A stretch of DNA of 64,000 nt from Methanococcus aeolicus Nankai-3 (lineage in GTDB: Archaea; AGJL01; Methanococci; Methanococcales; Methanococcaceae): positions 124,001 through 188,000 of the forward strand of contig NC_009635.1 of NCBI RefSeq assembly GCF_000017185.1, read 5' to 3'. Shown here piece after piece: positions 45,043-55,175 of the stretch. Every line of letters starts with the position of its first letter. Within the stretch, counting starts at the first letter, position 1. Below the pieces are notes generated by a model, which saw only the letters and a list, made by a program, of their open reading frames with translations, made no database searches and had not been told where the DNA came from. A program made the translations under genes and the position numbers.

Positions 45043-46389
45043 ATGTCAAAAATCGACCAAGCAGTTGAATACATTGTTTCAAATGACGTTAAATTTTTAA
45101 GAATGCAATTTGTAGATTTAATGGGTAACCCAAAAAATGTTGCATACCCAATAAAAACAGATGCAAAAGGACTTGATGAATTAAAGGATACCTTAGAAAA
45201 TGGAATGTTCTTTGACGGTTCCTCTATTGAAGGATTTGTAGGTATTAACGAATCAGATATGGTATTGAAACCAGATTTATCAACGCTATCAGTTTTGCCA
45301 TGGAGACCATCAGAAAAATCCGTAGCAAGAGTTATCTGTGATGTTTATAAAACAAATGGTAAGCCATTCGAAGGAGACCCAAGAGGGTGTTTAAAAACAA
45401 TTTTAGGAAAATTAAAAGAAGAAATGAACGGTTCATACTACTTAGGTCCAGAACCAGAGTTCTTTTTAGTAAAACCTGACCCACACAACCCACACAAGAT
45501 GATTCCTGCTGACGATGGGGGATACTTTGACTTAGAACCTATGGATGAAGCTTCCTCAGTTAGAAGAGATATAGTATTCGCATTAGAAGATTTAGGCTAC
45601 CACATGGAGGCTTCCCACCACGAAGTAGCAGAAGGACAAAGCGAAGTAAATTTCAGATTTGAAGATGCTCTTAAAACAGCAGACAATGTAATTACATTTA
45701 AAACAACTGTTAAAATGATAGCACAACAACACGGATTAACAGCAACATTCATGCCAAAACCATTCTTTGGAATAAATGGAAGCGGTATGCACTGTAATCA
45801 AAGTGTATGGTTCAATGATGAAGTATCATTCTACGATGAAACAGCACCATACCAATTAAGTGAAACTGCACTAAGCTATATAGCAGGTATATTGGACAAT
45901 GCAAGAGCATTAGTAGCTATTACAAACCCAACAGTAAATTCATACAAAAGATTAGTTCCAGGATATGAAGCTCCAGTAAATATTGCATGGGCAAACTCAA
46001 ACAGAAGTGCTATTATCAGAGTTCCAGCAGCAAGAGGAAAAGGAACAAGAGTTGAGTTCAGAGCTCCTGACCCAACATGTAACCCATACTTAGCATTTAC
46101 AGTAATGCTCGCAGCGGGATTAGATGGAGTTAAAAAGGGAATGTCAGCTCCTGACCCAGTTGAAGAAAACATATTCAAAATGAGCGAAGCAAGGAAAAAA
46201 GAATTAGGAATTGCATCAGTTCCAGCTAATTTAAGTGAAGCTTTGGATGAATTAGAAAACAACAGCATATTAAAAGAAGCTCTTGGAAAACACATATTCG
46301 AAAACTTCATAGAATTGAAAAGAGCAGAATGGGACGATTTCAGAACCTCAGTAACAGACTGGGAAACAAAAACATACTTAAAGTTATAA
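45043..46389 (+). CDS. glnA: Glutamine synthetase, type I
   Basis: 448 residues, the GSI-alpha length. Motifs: ENGMFFDGSSIEGF, YLGPEPEFFL, EGQSEVNFRF, NGSGMHCNQSVW, NRSAIIRVPAARG and RVEFRAPDPTCNPYLAF. It assimilates ammonium into glutamine. The gene has fewer GGAGCTCC-like sites and a more codon-biased, less AT-rich sequence than its neighbours, fitting high expression. Regulated by the NrpR site upstream. Start after AGAGGTG. Confidence 0.97.
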   Translation: MSKIDQAVEYIVSNDVKFLRMQFVDLMGNPKNVAYPIKTDAKGLDELKDTLENGMFFDGSSIEGFVGINESDMVLKPDLSTLSVLPWRPSEKSVARVICDVYKTNGKPFEGDPRGCLKTILGKLKEEMNGSYYLGPEPEFFLVKPDPHNPHKMIPADDGGYFDLEPMDEASSVRRDIVFALEDLGYHMEASHHEVAEGQSEVNFRFEDALKTADNVITFKTTVKMIAQQHGLTATFMPKPFFGINGSGMHCNQSVWFNDEVSFYDETAPYQLSETALSYIAGILDNARALVAITNPTVNSYKRLVPGYEAPVNIAWANSNRSAIIRVPAARGKGTRVEFRAPDPTCNPYLAFTVMLAAGLDGVKKGMSAPDPVEENIFKMSEARKKELGIASVPANLSEALDELENNSILKEALGKHIFENFIELKRAEWDDFRTSVTDWETKTYLKL

Positions 46390-46549
46390 ATAAAGAATAA
46401 AGTTATAAATATAAATAAGTATTATATTAAATTGGTATAATTTTTCACACAAATATTTTTTTTATTTTTTATTTTTTTAGGGATTATTTTTAATTTAAAA
46501 TATTTTATATATTTTGAATATATGGAGCTCCCATACTCAAATCAAAAAA

Positions 46550-47461
46550 TTATTTTATATATTTTATCCATTCAATAGTATATCCTATTAATATTGTAAA
46601 TAGTGGGGCAAGAACCCAACCTCCAATTATATATAATAAAGTTTTCCATTCTACTGTTTTAATACCTTTTGTGAGTCCTACTCCAACAACCCCTCCAATA
46701 ATTGCCTGAGTTGTAGAAACCGGCATTCCAAATTGAGTAAATAAAAGAACCACAACACCAGCAGACAGTTGAGCTACAAAAGCGCCCAATGGACTTAATT
46801 TAACAAGCTTTATTCCGACGGTTTCAGAAACTCCTTTTCCAAATAACAGAGCTCCCAATATTATGGCAATACCGCCCATGAGAAAAACATAACCACTAGT
46901 AGATATCGCACCAAGAGCTGTTGGAATGTCATTTGAACCTAAATTATATGCTACAAGTAATCCACTAATTATAAGGCCATATTTTAGTAATTCAGCTCTT
47001 TTTAAAATGGATAATTTTGAATGTTCAAATAAATTAAATAATATATATGATACCATTATAGTTAATAATGGAGACAATATCCAGCCACCAACTATTGTGG
47101 CAAATAATTCCATATTTGCAGATTTAAAATTTAAGCCAACCAATGCACATATTATAATTTGGTGAGTAGATATTGGTATTTTTTTATATGTAATTATAGT
47201 GATAATTATTCCTGCGAGTATGAATGAAGATAATATGCCACCTGAGACAACGGTATCCACAGTATTTCCCACATTATAGGCATTTAAGCAACCAATTAAA
47301 ACAAAAACCCCAAATAATAACACTAATTTTTTATATGGCATTATTTTTGCCCCAACAGCAGTTCCAATGGCATTTGCTGTATCATTTGCCCCAATTACAA
47401 AAGCCACATAAATACCACATAACAATGTTATTAGGTTAAAAACATCAAATATGTTAATCAC
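46550..47461 (-). CDS. pitA: Inorganic phosphate transporter, Pit family
   Basis: 303 residues, about eight to ten membrane helices. The twin Pit signatures are GANDTANAIGTAVGAKIMP at the N-terminal half and GSNDIPTALGAISTSG in the C-terminal half. Imports phosphate (or metal phosphate) with cations. It overlaps the DUF47 gene by four bases. The start is uncertain: GTG at 47461 lies inside GGTGA; an ATA five bases after GGTGA would be another non-standard option. Confidence 0.9.
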   Translation of the reverse strand: MINIFDVFNLITLLCGIYVAFVIGANDTANAIGTAVGAKIMPYKKLVLLFGVFVLIGCLNAYNVGNTVDTVVSGGILSSFILAGIIITIITYKKIPISTHQIIICALVGLNFKSANMELFATIVGGWILSPLLTIMVSYILFNLFEHSKLSILKRAELLKYGLIISGLLVAYNLGSNDIPTALGAISTSGYVFLMGGIAIILGALLFGKGVSETVGIKLVKLSPLGAFVAQLSAGVVVLLFTQFGMPVSTTQAIIGGVVGVGLTKGIKTVEWKTLLYIIGGWVLAPLFTILIGYTIEWIKYIK

Positions 47462-48081
47462 CAGTTGCTTATAAATATGATTTGGAACTCGTCAGATACA
47501 TTTTCAATACAATTACTAATTTCTGCAATCCGGTCTACAAAATCACTTAATAATTTCCCCGTCCAAAAAGATTTTATTTCCATATTTACCATGTATTTAT
47601 AAATATCATGCTGAATTGTATCAATTTCTTCTTCACTTAATTTTATATTTCTAATATGCTCTTTAAATTCTCCGCCATTTTCAAATACTCCCACCAAAGT
47701 ATTTAATGATTTAAGCATATTTAATGAAATATTTAATATTAATTTACATTTTTCATTAATAAATTCGTCCAGCTCAAAAGTCATTAAATCATATAATAAT
47801 ACTCCATGTTTGATATTGTCAAGAACATCATTTAAAATTTCCACGGAGTGGTGGAGCTCCCTTTTCATACTTGGCAAAAATGCTTCATATAGATTTACTA
47901 TTATTTCTGTTCTTATTTCGTCCCCTCTCTTTTCAAGCTTAATAATTTCATTTATGGGACTATTATTGCTTTTATCGTCAATATATTTAATTAATATATT
48001 AATAGCATCTATTGAGTTAGAAATGTGTCGAGTCAAAAGATTTATAACTTCTTTTTCAGGTTTTCGTTCAAATACAAACAT
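47458..48081 (-). CDS. DUF47 / PhoU-like phosphate transport accessory protein
   Basis: 207 residues, all-helical (IDAINILIKYIDDKSN, KLEKRGDEIRTEIIVNLYEAFLPSM, LSDFVDRIAEISNCIENVSDEF) as in the DUF47/PhoU_div family that accompanies Pit transporters. ATG at 48081 follows GAGGTG by nine bases; a GTG four codons upstream overlaps it. Co-transcribed with the Pit gene (TGGTGATT overlap). Confidence 0.88.
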   Translation of the reverse strand: MFVFERKPEKEVINLLTRHISNSIDAINILIKYIDDKSNNSPINEIIKLEKRGDEIRTEIIVNLYEAFLPSMKRELHHSVEILNDVLDNIKHGVLLYDLMTFELDEFINEKCKLILNISLNMLKSLNTLVGVFENGGEFKEHIRNIKLSEEEIDTIQHDIYKYMVNMEIKSFWTGKLLSDFVDRIAEISNCIENVSDEFQIIFISNW

Positions 48082-48381
48082 GTATAATAGCACCTCTCCT
48101 TGGCAGATATATTAATTAAATATATAATATGATACAATGTAATATATTCATAGTATTTTACTTTTATTTATTGAATAAAAACAATAGTTATTAATAATTA
48201 TTATAACAACATTATTATTAATTAATTTAATATTTTAATTTTTATCACAATATAAAAAAATATCAAAAAATATATAAATTATTAATCTTATAATACTTAT
48301 AAATCATACTATATTATAAAATTTTACCAATATTTTCTTATAAGAAAAAAGATATAAAAAATAAATATAAAAGAGGATAAT

Positions 48382-49137
48382 ATGAAAGCTTTTGATTTTT
48401 TAAATGTCCCAGACAATAATGGAATAACCATGGTAATGGATAAAGGATTGCCACCTAGTTATATTGACGATTATTTAAAAGTATGTGGAGAATACATCAC
48501 ATTTGTAAAATTTGGCTGGGGCACTAGTGCAGTTCAAGATAAGGAAATTGTAAAGGAAAAAATAAAAATTTACAAAAAACATAATATTAAAGCCTATGCT
48601 GGAGGTACGCTGTTTGAATTGTGTCATTCAAAAGGATTGTACGACGAATATCTAAAAGAATGTAAAGAATTGGGCTTTGGATGTATAGAAATATCCGATG
48701 GTTCAATGGAATTAAGTAAAGAGGATAGGAAAAATGCCATAAGAAAGGCAAAGCAGAATGGATTTATTGTATTATCTGAAGTTGGAAAAAAATCTATTGA
48801 AGAGGATAGCAAATTAACCACCGAAGACAGAATAAATATTATAAATGAAGATTTAAGAGCTGGTTCTGATTTCGTAATTATGGAGGGACGAGAAAGTGGA
48901 AAATCAATTGGATTATTTGATGAAAAAGGAAATTTAAAAGATAAAGAATTTAAAAAAATGTTGGAATATATTGATACTAATAAAATTATTTTTGAGGCAC
49001 CTAACAAAAATCAGCAGGTGGAATTTATACTGTCTATTGGCAGTAATGTAAATTTAGGAAATATTGCTTATGAAGAGGTAATTTCCCTTAAAACACTTAG
49101 AACAGGATTAAGAGGAGACACTTTTGGGAAGATATAA
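48382..49137 (+). CDS. comA: Phosphosulfolactate synthase ComA
   Basis: 251 residues, TIM-barrel, typical ComA: FVKFGWGTSAVQDKEIVKEK, IKAYAGGTLFELCHSKG, CIEISDGSMELS and VIMEGRESGKSIGLFDEKG. It adds sulfite to phosphoenolpyruvate, the first step of coenzyme M synthesis in methanogens. The ATG follows GAGGAT. The 288 bp upstream is plain AT-rich DNA. The gene is 80 bp before the ATPase gene on the same strand. Confidence 0.94.
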   Translation: MKAFDFLNVPDNNGITMVMDKGLPPSYIDDYLKVCGEYITFVKFGWGTSAVQDKEIVKEKIKIYKKHNIKAYAGGTLFELCHSKGLYDEYLKECKELGFGCIEISDGSMELSKEDRKNAIRKAKQNGFIVLSEVGKKSIEEDSKLTTEDRINIINEDLRAGSDFVIMEGRESGKSIGLFDEKGNLKDKEFKKMLEYIDTNKIIFEAPNKNQQVEFILSIGSNVNLGNIAYEEVISLKTLRTGLRGDTFGKI

Positions 49138-49217
49138 TAATAAAAAATATACTATAATAATATAATAATATTAATATAATAATATAAAATAATGTAGCAA
49201 TACATTGTCGTGATATA

Positions 49218-50000
49218 ATGGACATAAATGAAATTACAATAATTGGCGGATATAATAAGAATGGAGAGTTAGAGGCAGTAAAGGAGCTAACCGTAAAAAA
49301 AGGAGAAATATTTGGTGTTGTTGGAGCCACAGGAAGTGGAAAATCAAACCTAATAAGTGATATTGAGCAATTGGCACAGGGAGATACACTTTCAAAAAGA
49401 AAAATTTTGATAAACGGGGAAGTTCCATCAGTAGGAATGAGAAGAGACCCAAGAAAAAGGAGAATTGCCCAATTATCTCAAAATATGAATTTTTTAGCAG
49501 ATATGACTGTTGAAGAGTTTTTATTAATGCATGCTAAAAGTAGGGGGGTAGATAAAGAAGGGGTCGTAGATGAAATAATAAATTTGGCAAATAATTTAAC
49601 TGGTGAGCCGATTAAAAAAGATTACAACCTAACTATATTAAGTGGGGGTCAGTCAAGAAGTTTGATGGTGGCAGATGTGGCCGTTATAAGTGATTCTCCT
49701 ATTGTTCTTATTGATGAAATAGAAAATGCAGGAATAAAAAAGCATGAAGCATTGGAGCTCCTTGCAGGTTATGGAAAAATTGTAATGGTAATTACCCACG
49801 ACCCAGTTTTAGCACTTATGACAGATAGGCGAGTTGTAATGAAAAACGGAGGAATGACTGAAATTATTGAAACAACCGAGGAAGAAAAAAAAGTATCAGC
49901 TAAATTAAACAATATAGATAACTGGATGCTGTCTATGAGGGAAAAAATAAGGCATGGAGAGAGATTAAGTTTAAACGACATAGTTATTGAGGAATTATAG
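49218..50000 (+). CDS. ABC-type ATPase of unknown function
   Basis: 260 residues. Walker [10 protein letters not shown] (about 35-43), signature [16 protein letters not shown], Walker [13 protein letters not shown] and switch His [11 protein letters not shown]. No membrane partner is encoded nearby; instead a HypB/CobW-like GTPase and an Fe-S protein follow. The Walker B region EIENAG and the [17 protein letters not shown] stretch differ from ordinary importers. Involvement in metallocentre or cofactor maturation is my inference. The stop codon TAG is the first TAG of repeat element E. Confidence 0.75.
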   Translation: MDINEITIIGGYNKNGELEAVKELTVKKGEIFGVVGATGSGKSNLISDIEQLAQGDTLSKRKILINGEVPSVGMRRDPRKRRIAQLSQNMNFLADMTVEEFLLMHAKSRGVDKEGVVDEIINLANNLTGEPIKKDYNLTILSGGQSRSLMVADVAVISDSPIVLIDEIENAGIKKHEALELLAGYGKIVMVITHDPVLALMTDRRVVMKNGGMTEIIETTEEEKKVSAKLNNIDNWMLSMREKIRHGERLSLNDIVIEEL

Positions 50001-50180
50001 TTAATCTTCAATAATCGTTCTTATATTTCCCTAAATTATTGAGTAAAATCCTTTTAGGATTTTATACAAAAGCGTAGCTTTTGTATACATATTTACTTCG
50101 TTTTTAATAATATAATGCAGAGGGATTTCGCCTTTTTAATTGAGGGCATATTCATCTGAAAACAACCGAAGATTGACTAT
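49997..50180. repeat. Terminal-inverted-repeat element E
   Basis: Left end ATAGTTAATCTTCAATAA, right end CCGAAGATTGACTAT. 184 bp, containing hairpins AAAATCC-TTTT-AGGATTTT-like and ACAAAAGC-GTA-GCTTTTGT. It supplies the stop codon of the ATPase gene and ends 17 bp before the GTPase ATG. Confidence 0.75.
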
Positions 50181-50197
50181 ATATGAGGAGATATATA

Positions 50198-50908
50198 ATG
50201 AAAATAAGTATAGTAGCAGGAACACCGGGAGCAGGAAAAACATCTGTAATGATACACACCATTAAAAACCTTATAAATGCAGGACATAAACCCGCTGTGG
50301 TTAAAATAGATTGTTTATATACCGATGATGATGTAAGATATGGAAAATTGAAAATTCCAACATTAATCGGATTAAGTAAAGATATGTGTCCAGACCATTT
50401 TGCAATATACAACACCGAGGAAATGGTGGAATGGGCAAAAAATCAGGATGAAGAAATAGATACATTAATAATTGAAACAGCTGGATTATGTCATAGATGT
50501 GCTCCATATACTAAAAATACGCTGGGAATTTGTATTATAGATGCTACTTCTGGTCCAAATACTCCAAGAAAAGTAGGTCCATTTTTAACCAGTGCAGATG
50601 TCGTAGCAATTACAAAGGGAGACATAATATCACAGGCAGAACGGGAAGTATTCAGAGAAAGAGTATTGGAAATGAATCCAAATTGTAGAATTTATGATGT
50701 AAATGGTTTAAGCGGTCAAGGATGCGGTGAAATAGCAGAGGAAATAAAAGAAACTACACCACTTATAAGTTTAGATAATGAGGAGCTCCGACATAATGCA
50801 CCATTATGTATTTGCACATTATGCGTTGGAGAAACAAAAGTTTCAAAGAAACACCACAGAGGAGTATTAAGGAAAATAGACGGATTTACAAAATATACAG
50901 GGGAATAA
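50198..50908 (+). CDS. HypB/CobW-like P-loop GTPase with cysteine clusters
   Basis: 236 residues from the ATG at 50198 (after GAGGAG). Walker A is [12 protein letters not shown] at the N-terminus, then [25 protein letters not shown] (TKGD as guanine-specificity motif) and [16 protein letters not shown]. The C-terminus has [11 protein letters not shown]. This is the G3E-type layout of metallochaperone GTPases such as HypB, UreG or CobW. Likely partner of the neighbouring Fe-S protein (2-bp gap). Metal or cluster insertion is inferred. Confidence 0.78.
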   Translation: MKISIVAGTPGAGKTSVMIHTIKNLINAGHKPAVVKIDCLYTDDDVRYGKLKIPTLIGLSKDMCPDHFAIYNTEEMVEWAKNQDEEIDTLIIETAGLCHRCAPYTKNTLGICIIDATSGPNTPRKVGPFLTSADVVAITKGDIISQAEREVFRERVLEMNPNCRIYDVNGLSGQGCGEIAEEIKETTPLISLDNEELRHNAPLCICTLCVGETKVSKKHHRGVLRKIDGFTKYTGE

Positions 50909-50910
50909 CT

Positions 50911-51627
50911 ATGGATAATAAAATAATAAAAGAGATATTAAATTTGCTTCCAAAATATAATTGTAAAGCATGCGGATATAAAAGATGTGATATTTTTGCC
51001 GGGGAGCTCCTGGATGGGACTACAAAATTGGAAAAATGTCCTTTTTTATATCGTGAGGATTTTAAAAATAATTTGAAGGAATTAACCGAATTATTAAAAG
51101 ATATCGATTTTAAGGGGAATGGAGATAATATTGATAAGGATATTAAAAATATAAACCGTAGTTGTGCTGAAGCACATAAAATAGATGATAGACTTATTGG
51201 TGTATTAGATGGTTATAGTGCCGATTTTTTATTGGACCCATTACCAAATGAACCTTCATGCAGGGAAACCTTAATGATTCCATTTAATATTTCATTAAAA
51301 GTCGGGGATTATATACAATATAGGCCGTTGGGCTGTCCAATTCCACATTTTGCCAAAATAATTGAAGAAAAGCAAGGTTTATTCGTTGTGCATATTGAAG
51401 GACCTTGCCACAGAATCACAGGAGAGGAAAAAAATTATATAAATGTGGGCATTGCCTTAATTTTAGCATTTGAGGGAACAATTATACACGGAAAAAGTCC
51501 CGAGGTAGGGCATACCGTTAAATTTATACCTAATCACTGTATGATGCAAAAAGTTCATTCTGGCGTGGTTATTGAAATTGAAGGAAATAGGATATATATT
51601 GAAGGAATTGATTTAAAAGTATGGTAA
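50911..51627 (+). CDS. 4Fe-4S protein of unknown function
   Basis: 238 residues. The N-terminus has NCKACGYKRCDIFAGELL and then KCPF, the four-cysteine Fes-type cluster motif found in corrinoid-related Fe-S proteins and reductive activators. The rest is a beta-rich domain (KVGDYIQYRPLGCPIPHFAKI, VVHIEGPCHRITG, PEVGHTVKFIPNHCMMQKVHSG) with more conserved-looking Cys and His. The ATG lies 2 bp after the GTPase stop; an upstream in-frame start would overlap that gene. I do not recognise a named family. Confidence 0.7.
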   Translation: MDNKIIKEILNLLPKYNCKACGYKRCDIFAGELLDGTTKLEKCPFLYREDFKNNLKELTELLKDIDFKGNGDNIDKDIKNINRSCAEAHKIDDRLIGVLDGYSADFLLDPLPNEPSCRETLMIPFNISLKVGDYIQYRPLGCPIPHFAKIIEEKQGLFVVHIEGPCHRITGEEKNYINVGIALILAFEGTIIHGKSPEVGHTVKFIPNHCMMQKVHSGVVIEIEGNRIYIEGIDLKVW

Positions 51628-51663
51628 TTTTAAAATTCCTTCGGAATTTATATATTTTTATGT

Positions 51664-51721
51664 ATAGTTAATCTTCGGACTATCTGGGACAAACAAAGGA
51701 CAGTTCTTGAAGATTAACTAT
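51664..51721. repeat. Terminal-inverted-repeat element F (shortest, 58 bp)
   Basis: ATAGTTAATCTTCGGAC and its inverse (ending GAAGATTAACTAT) with only about 20 bp between: the minimal form of the family. Its right end supplies the TAG stop of larC on the minus strand. A triplet-loop hairpin AAATTCC-TTC-GGAATTT lies just before it. Confidence 0.78.
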
Positions 51722-52953
51722 AATTCTTCACTATTAAATATTTCATTATTTAATATTTTTAAAACATTTCTAATAGGCATATTCAATTCTTCGGCTATTT
51801 TTTTAGCATCTTCATATTCTGGTTTTATATTTATTATTTCATTTTCAAGATAGGATATTTTTACAGAAAATTCAAATTTCTTACCATTTATATTAATATA
51901 ATGATTTTTTTCAATTCTATCTGCTTTTACTCTATTTATTTCCTTTATTCTTATTCCTATTGTGCCAGTTTCCTCCATTATTATTTTTGATAATTTCTCT
52001 AATTTAGCATAATTTGTAATTACCGATATTATATTTGTAGGTCTGTTCTTTTTTCCAATCCCATTTACTACGAATACTTCTTTGGCACCATTATTTAACA
52101 ATATATCAAACAAATTACCAATAATTTCCCCCGAAACATCATCTACATTAGTTTCCATTATAATCATATTTTTGTTTATGGTTTCTGTTTCAGTTTTTCC
52201 CTCCACAACCCTTAAAATATTTGGGATATTTTTTAATTCCTTAGTTCCTGCACCATATCCAACTTTTAATGGAATAGTTGGCGGAAAATTATCCACTATT
52301 TTATCTACTATATTACATAATATGGCAACTCCTGTTGGGGTGCTATGTTCCATATTTATGCTACTGGGGTGGTTTGAGTATTTTATATTATGTTTGCAAA
52401 GTATTTCAAGGGTTGCAGGGGCTGGAATGGTTAATATGCCATGTGCTATTTTAACATAACCTCCACCAAGAACAGGGGGCGTGGAGTATATTTTTGAGTT
52501 TTCGCTTAAAAATCCATTTTTTTCAAGTAAATACACAGTTCCAACTACATCAAAAACCGTGTCAAGAGATGCCACCTCATGAAGATGAAAATCTTTTTTA
52601 TGTATTTTTGCTTCAGCATCTATTAAATCCTGAATAATATTATTTATTATATTTTTTGCCTTTTCCGATAAATTTAATTTATTTGATACAATATTTACGG
52701 CATTTTTTAGCTCCTCAGGGTTTGAAAGGGATTTTTCTTCATTTATTATTATATCAATTTTTTTTGCATTTATTCCATTTACAAGCTTATCATTTATGGC
52801 CACTTTAAAATCTATACGGTTATCCAATTCATTAATGGAATTTATTAGTTTATTTAGATTATTTACCTCGGTTAAATCTACAAGTGCGGATATTATCATA
52901 TCTCCTGAAATTCCTGATATTTTTGGGTCTATTATTAAGGTTTTCGTGTTCAT
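51718..52953 (-). CDS. larC: LarC-family nickel insertion protein (DUF111)
   Basis: 411 residues. GISGDMIISALVDL at the N-terminus, DFHLHEVASLDTVFDVVGTVY, GGGYVKIAHGILTIPAPATLEIL, STPTGVAILCNIV and ETNVDDVSGEIIGNL are LarC landmarks. LarC inserts nickel into the pincer cofactor of lactate racemase and other enzymes; methanogens often have it without a known client. Its stop codon lies in element F and element G lies 27 bp upstream of its start. Confidence 0.9.
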   Translation of the reverse strand: MNTKTLIIDPKISGISGDMIISALVDLTEVNNLNKLINSINELDNRIDFKVAINDKLVNGINAKKIDIIINEEKSLSNPEELKNAVNIVSNKLNLSEKAKNIINNIIQDLIDAEAKIHKKDFHLHEVASLDTVFDVVGTVYLLEKNGFLSENSKIYSTPPVLGGGYVKIAHGILTIPAPATLEILCKHNIKYSNHPSSINMEHSTPTGVAILCNIVDKIVDNFPPTIPLKVGYGAGTKELKNIPNILRVVEGKTETETINKNMIIMETNVDDVSGEIIGNLFDILLNNGAKEVFVVNGIGKKNRPTNIISVITNYAKLEKLSKIIMEETGTIGIRIKEINRVKADRIEKNHYININGKKFEFSVKISYLENEIINIKPEYEDAKKIAEELNMPIRNVLKILNNEIFNSEEL

Positions 52954-52979
52954 GTTATCACAAGCATAAAAAGTAAAAT

Positions 52980-53112
52980 ATAGTTAATCTTCAATAACTG
53001 TCCCTTACCTACCCCAATCTATAAAATAGATTTCTTTGTGTTCGGTAATTTATGGGGGGCTATTTAGTTTAATTATAAAATGATTTAGTGAAATTGTCCG
53101 AAGATTGACTAT
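52980..53112. repeat. Terminal-inverted-repeat element G
   Basis: Left end ATAGTTAATCTTCAATAACT, right end AATTGTCCGAAGATTGACTA followed by T. 133 bp, between divergent larC and the TruA gene, so it overlaps their promoter zone. Confidence 0.75.
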
Positions 53113-53195
53113 AAATATATAATTAAATATATATGTTATCATCAGTTTAATATAACAAATTAATTAAAATTAATTAACTATATACTAGGGACAGT

Positions 53196-54128
53196 ATGAA
53201 TAATAAAATTAACGATAATAGTAATAAGTGTAGTAATAATATTAATAACAATTGTGATAATAAGCTAACCCATTGGGAAAAAGTTGCCAAAAGAATTAAC
53301 GAAAATACATATATTTTAAAAATAGCCTACGATGGAAATAATGACGGTTTTCAAAGCCACCCTCATAAAAAAAATAATGTATGTGATATTATAATTAATG
53401 CACTATTAAAATGTGGATATATGGATAAAGAGGAAACAAAACCACTATTGCGAGGGGGTAGAACAGATAATGGAGTATTGGCATTGGGAAATTTTATAAT
53501 TGTAAATTTAAACCAAGAACCTATATTGTCCCATGTTTATGCCAAATTAAAATATACTGGCGTATGGGTATTAGGATATAGTAAAATCTCGGAGCTCCCT
53601 GAAATTAAATATAGGCATTATAAATATATACTACCAAATGAAGGACAAAATATAAATTTAATGATAGAGGGGGCAAATAAATTAATCGGAACTCATTCCT
53701 TTCATAATTTATCAAAAAGAGATAATACAAAAAATAAAAACCCATTACGGACAATATATGATATAAAAATAAAAGAAAATGATTTTTTCATTACTATTGA
53801 TATTTTTGGTAAAAATTTTTTATGGAATATGGTGAGGCGAATAGTTACAGCACTATCGGAAGTAGGAAAAGAAAATAAGCCTTTAAATTGGATTGATAAA
53901 TTACTGGATATAAACCATACAGAAGGTGTTGCCCCAGCTCCTGCAAATGGGCTTATTTTGGTAGATGTAAAAACAAATATAAATTATATACGGGACGATT
54001 ATGTAATTGGAAAATTTAAAGAAGAATGGAGAAAGAATTACAGAAAAAACACAGCAGATGCTGGGGTAAGTATGAATATGTTAAATATAGTCAATCTTCA
54101 AAAACTGTCCTATGATAGTCCAAAATAA
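53196..54128 (+). CDS. truA: tRNA pseudouridine synthase, TruA family
   Basis: 310 residues. The TruA pattern is ILKIAYDGNNDGFQSH, the catalytic Asp in GGRTDNGVLALG, KYRHYKYILPNEG, IGTHSFHNLSKRD and FGKNFLWNMVRRIVTAL. It modifies uridines in tRNA. Residues 1-25 are an Asn-rich low-complexity extension. The last 13 residues and stop are encoded by repeat element H, so the native C-terminus was altered. The ribosome binding site is poor. Confidence 0.85.
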   Translation: MNNKINDNSNKCSNNINNNCDNKLTHWEKVAKRINENTYILKIAYDGNNDGFQSHPHKKNNVCDIIINALLKCGYMDKEETKPLLRGGRTDNGVLALGNFIIVNLNQEPILSHVYAKLKYTGVWVLGYSKISELPEIKYRHYKYILPNEGQNINLMIEGANKLIGTHSFHNLSKRDNTKNKNPLRTIYDIKIKENDFFITIDIFGKNFLWNMVRRIVTALSEVGKENKPLNWIDKLLDINHTEGVAPAPANGLILVDVKTNINYIRDDYVIGKFKEEWRKNYRKNTADAGVSMNMLNIVNLQKLSYDSPK

Positions 54129-54220
54129 TTAAATAATTATAGGTTTAATATTATATGTATTATGCATAATACAGTCTTATCTGCGTATCCTATGTGTGAA
54201 AAAGTTCGAAGATTGGCTAT
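54087..54220. repeat. Terminal-inverted-repeat element H overlapping the truA 3' end
   Basis: Left end ATAGTCAATCTTCAAAAACT inside truA; right end GTTCGAAGATTGGCTAT ending 54220. 134 bp. Its first 42 bp are read as the truA C-terminus (IVNLQKLSYDSPK). Confidence 0.78.
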
Positions 54221-54241
54221 AAATTCAAAGCGTGATAATAT

Positions 54242-54964
54242 ATGGAAAAATACATCACTTCAATAAGTATTGACATCTCCTATGATGATGTTAAAACAAA
54301 TCCTATTGTAAATAGTAAAATCGAGAGGGAGCTCCAAAACATCAACAATAAAAACAAAGGAGTAAAATCTACAATATCAAATATTACGGGAGATGATATT
54401 GTAATTACCTCATTGGTTCCAGAAAATTTAATAAATGAAACAAACAAAAACATATTAAAAATATTAAAAAAATATGCCGAAGGATTTGACGACTTAAACG
54501 GATTATCGGATAATCCAGATGATGCGGGAGAAAGTATATCTTATGCTACGGCAAAAGTTGCTTCTGATTACGGGGATGCTTTAATTATATCATTTGATAC
54601 CTATGGGGGAGAGGACATGGTAAATGAAATGGCCTTATTTGTTAAAGATATTGGGGAGAAATATGGCTTTGATGTTGGTTGTAGCATATATGATAAACCA
54701 AAAAATATTGAAGGCATTGGATATACGGGAGTTTCAACAGACGACCCTGTTATAATAATTACATTTAAGGCGTTGGAGGAGCTCCCAAAATTAGCAGGAA
54801 TAATATTTGGGGGATTGTTAAGTTTTGATAATTTATATTTTGTTAAAAAAGGAACTGGGACAAATATATTGCCTCCAGGGGTAATTTATACAATGTCGGC
54901 TTTTTTAAATGGAAATGTAATAGATTTATATGAAGGCATTAAAAGAAGATATAATTTGCTTTAA
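54242..54964 (+). CDS. Conserved hypothetical soluble protein
   Basis: 240 residues, no signal peptide or membrane helix, mixed alpha/beta. Visible features: SISIDISYDDV, NPDDAGESISYATAKVASDYG, ALIISFDTYGGEDMVNEMALFVKDIGEKYGF, and a C-terminal GTGTNILPPGVIYTMSAFLNG. I do not recognise the family. The ATG follows GTGATAAT. It begins 21 bp after element H. Two GGAGCTCC sites lie inside it. Confidence 0.6.
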   Translation: MEKYITSISIDISYDDVKTNPIVNSKIERELQNINNKNKGVKSTISNITGDDIVITSLVPENLINETNKNILKILKKYAEGFDDLNGLSDNPDDAGESISYATAKVASDYGDALIISFDTYGGEDMVNEMALFVKDIGEKYGFDVGCSIYDKPKNIEGIGYTGVSTDDPVIIITFKALEELPKLAGIIFGGLLSFDNLYFVKKGTGTNILPPGVIYTMSAFLNGNVIDLYEGIKRRYNLL

Positions 54965-55175
54965 TTTAATTATTTTTTTATTTTTTTATTTTTTAATATC
55001 TAGTATTATATTCAAATATATTTGAGAAATATTAAAATATATCAATTAATCGGAAAGCATAAATATTGTGTTTGTCTTTATAATTATATGTCTAAATTAG
55101 ACCTTTGGAAATAAAAAATAAAATGTGGCTATAAATAGGTAGAATAGAAGAGCTTTCAATAGTTTTTCAATAGTT

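Noticed and set aside
51664-53112. Composite transposon carrying larC between elements F and G
   Set aside because: larC is flanked by two elements, but its stop codon depends on F, both elements are complete by themselves, and eight more elements occur singly; chance adjacency is simpler.
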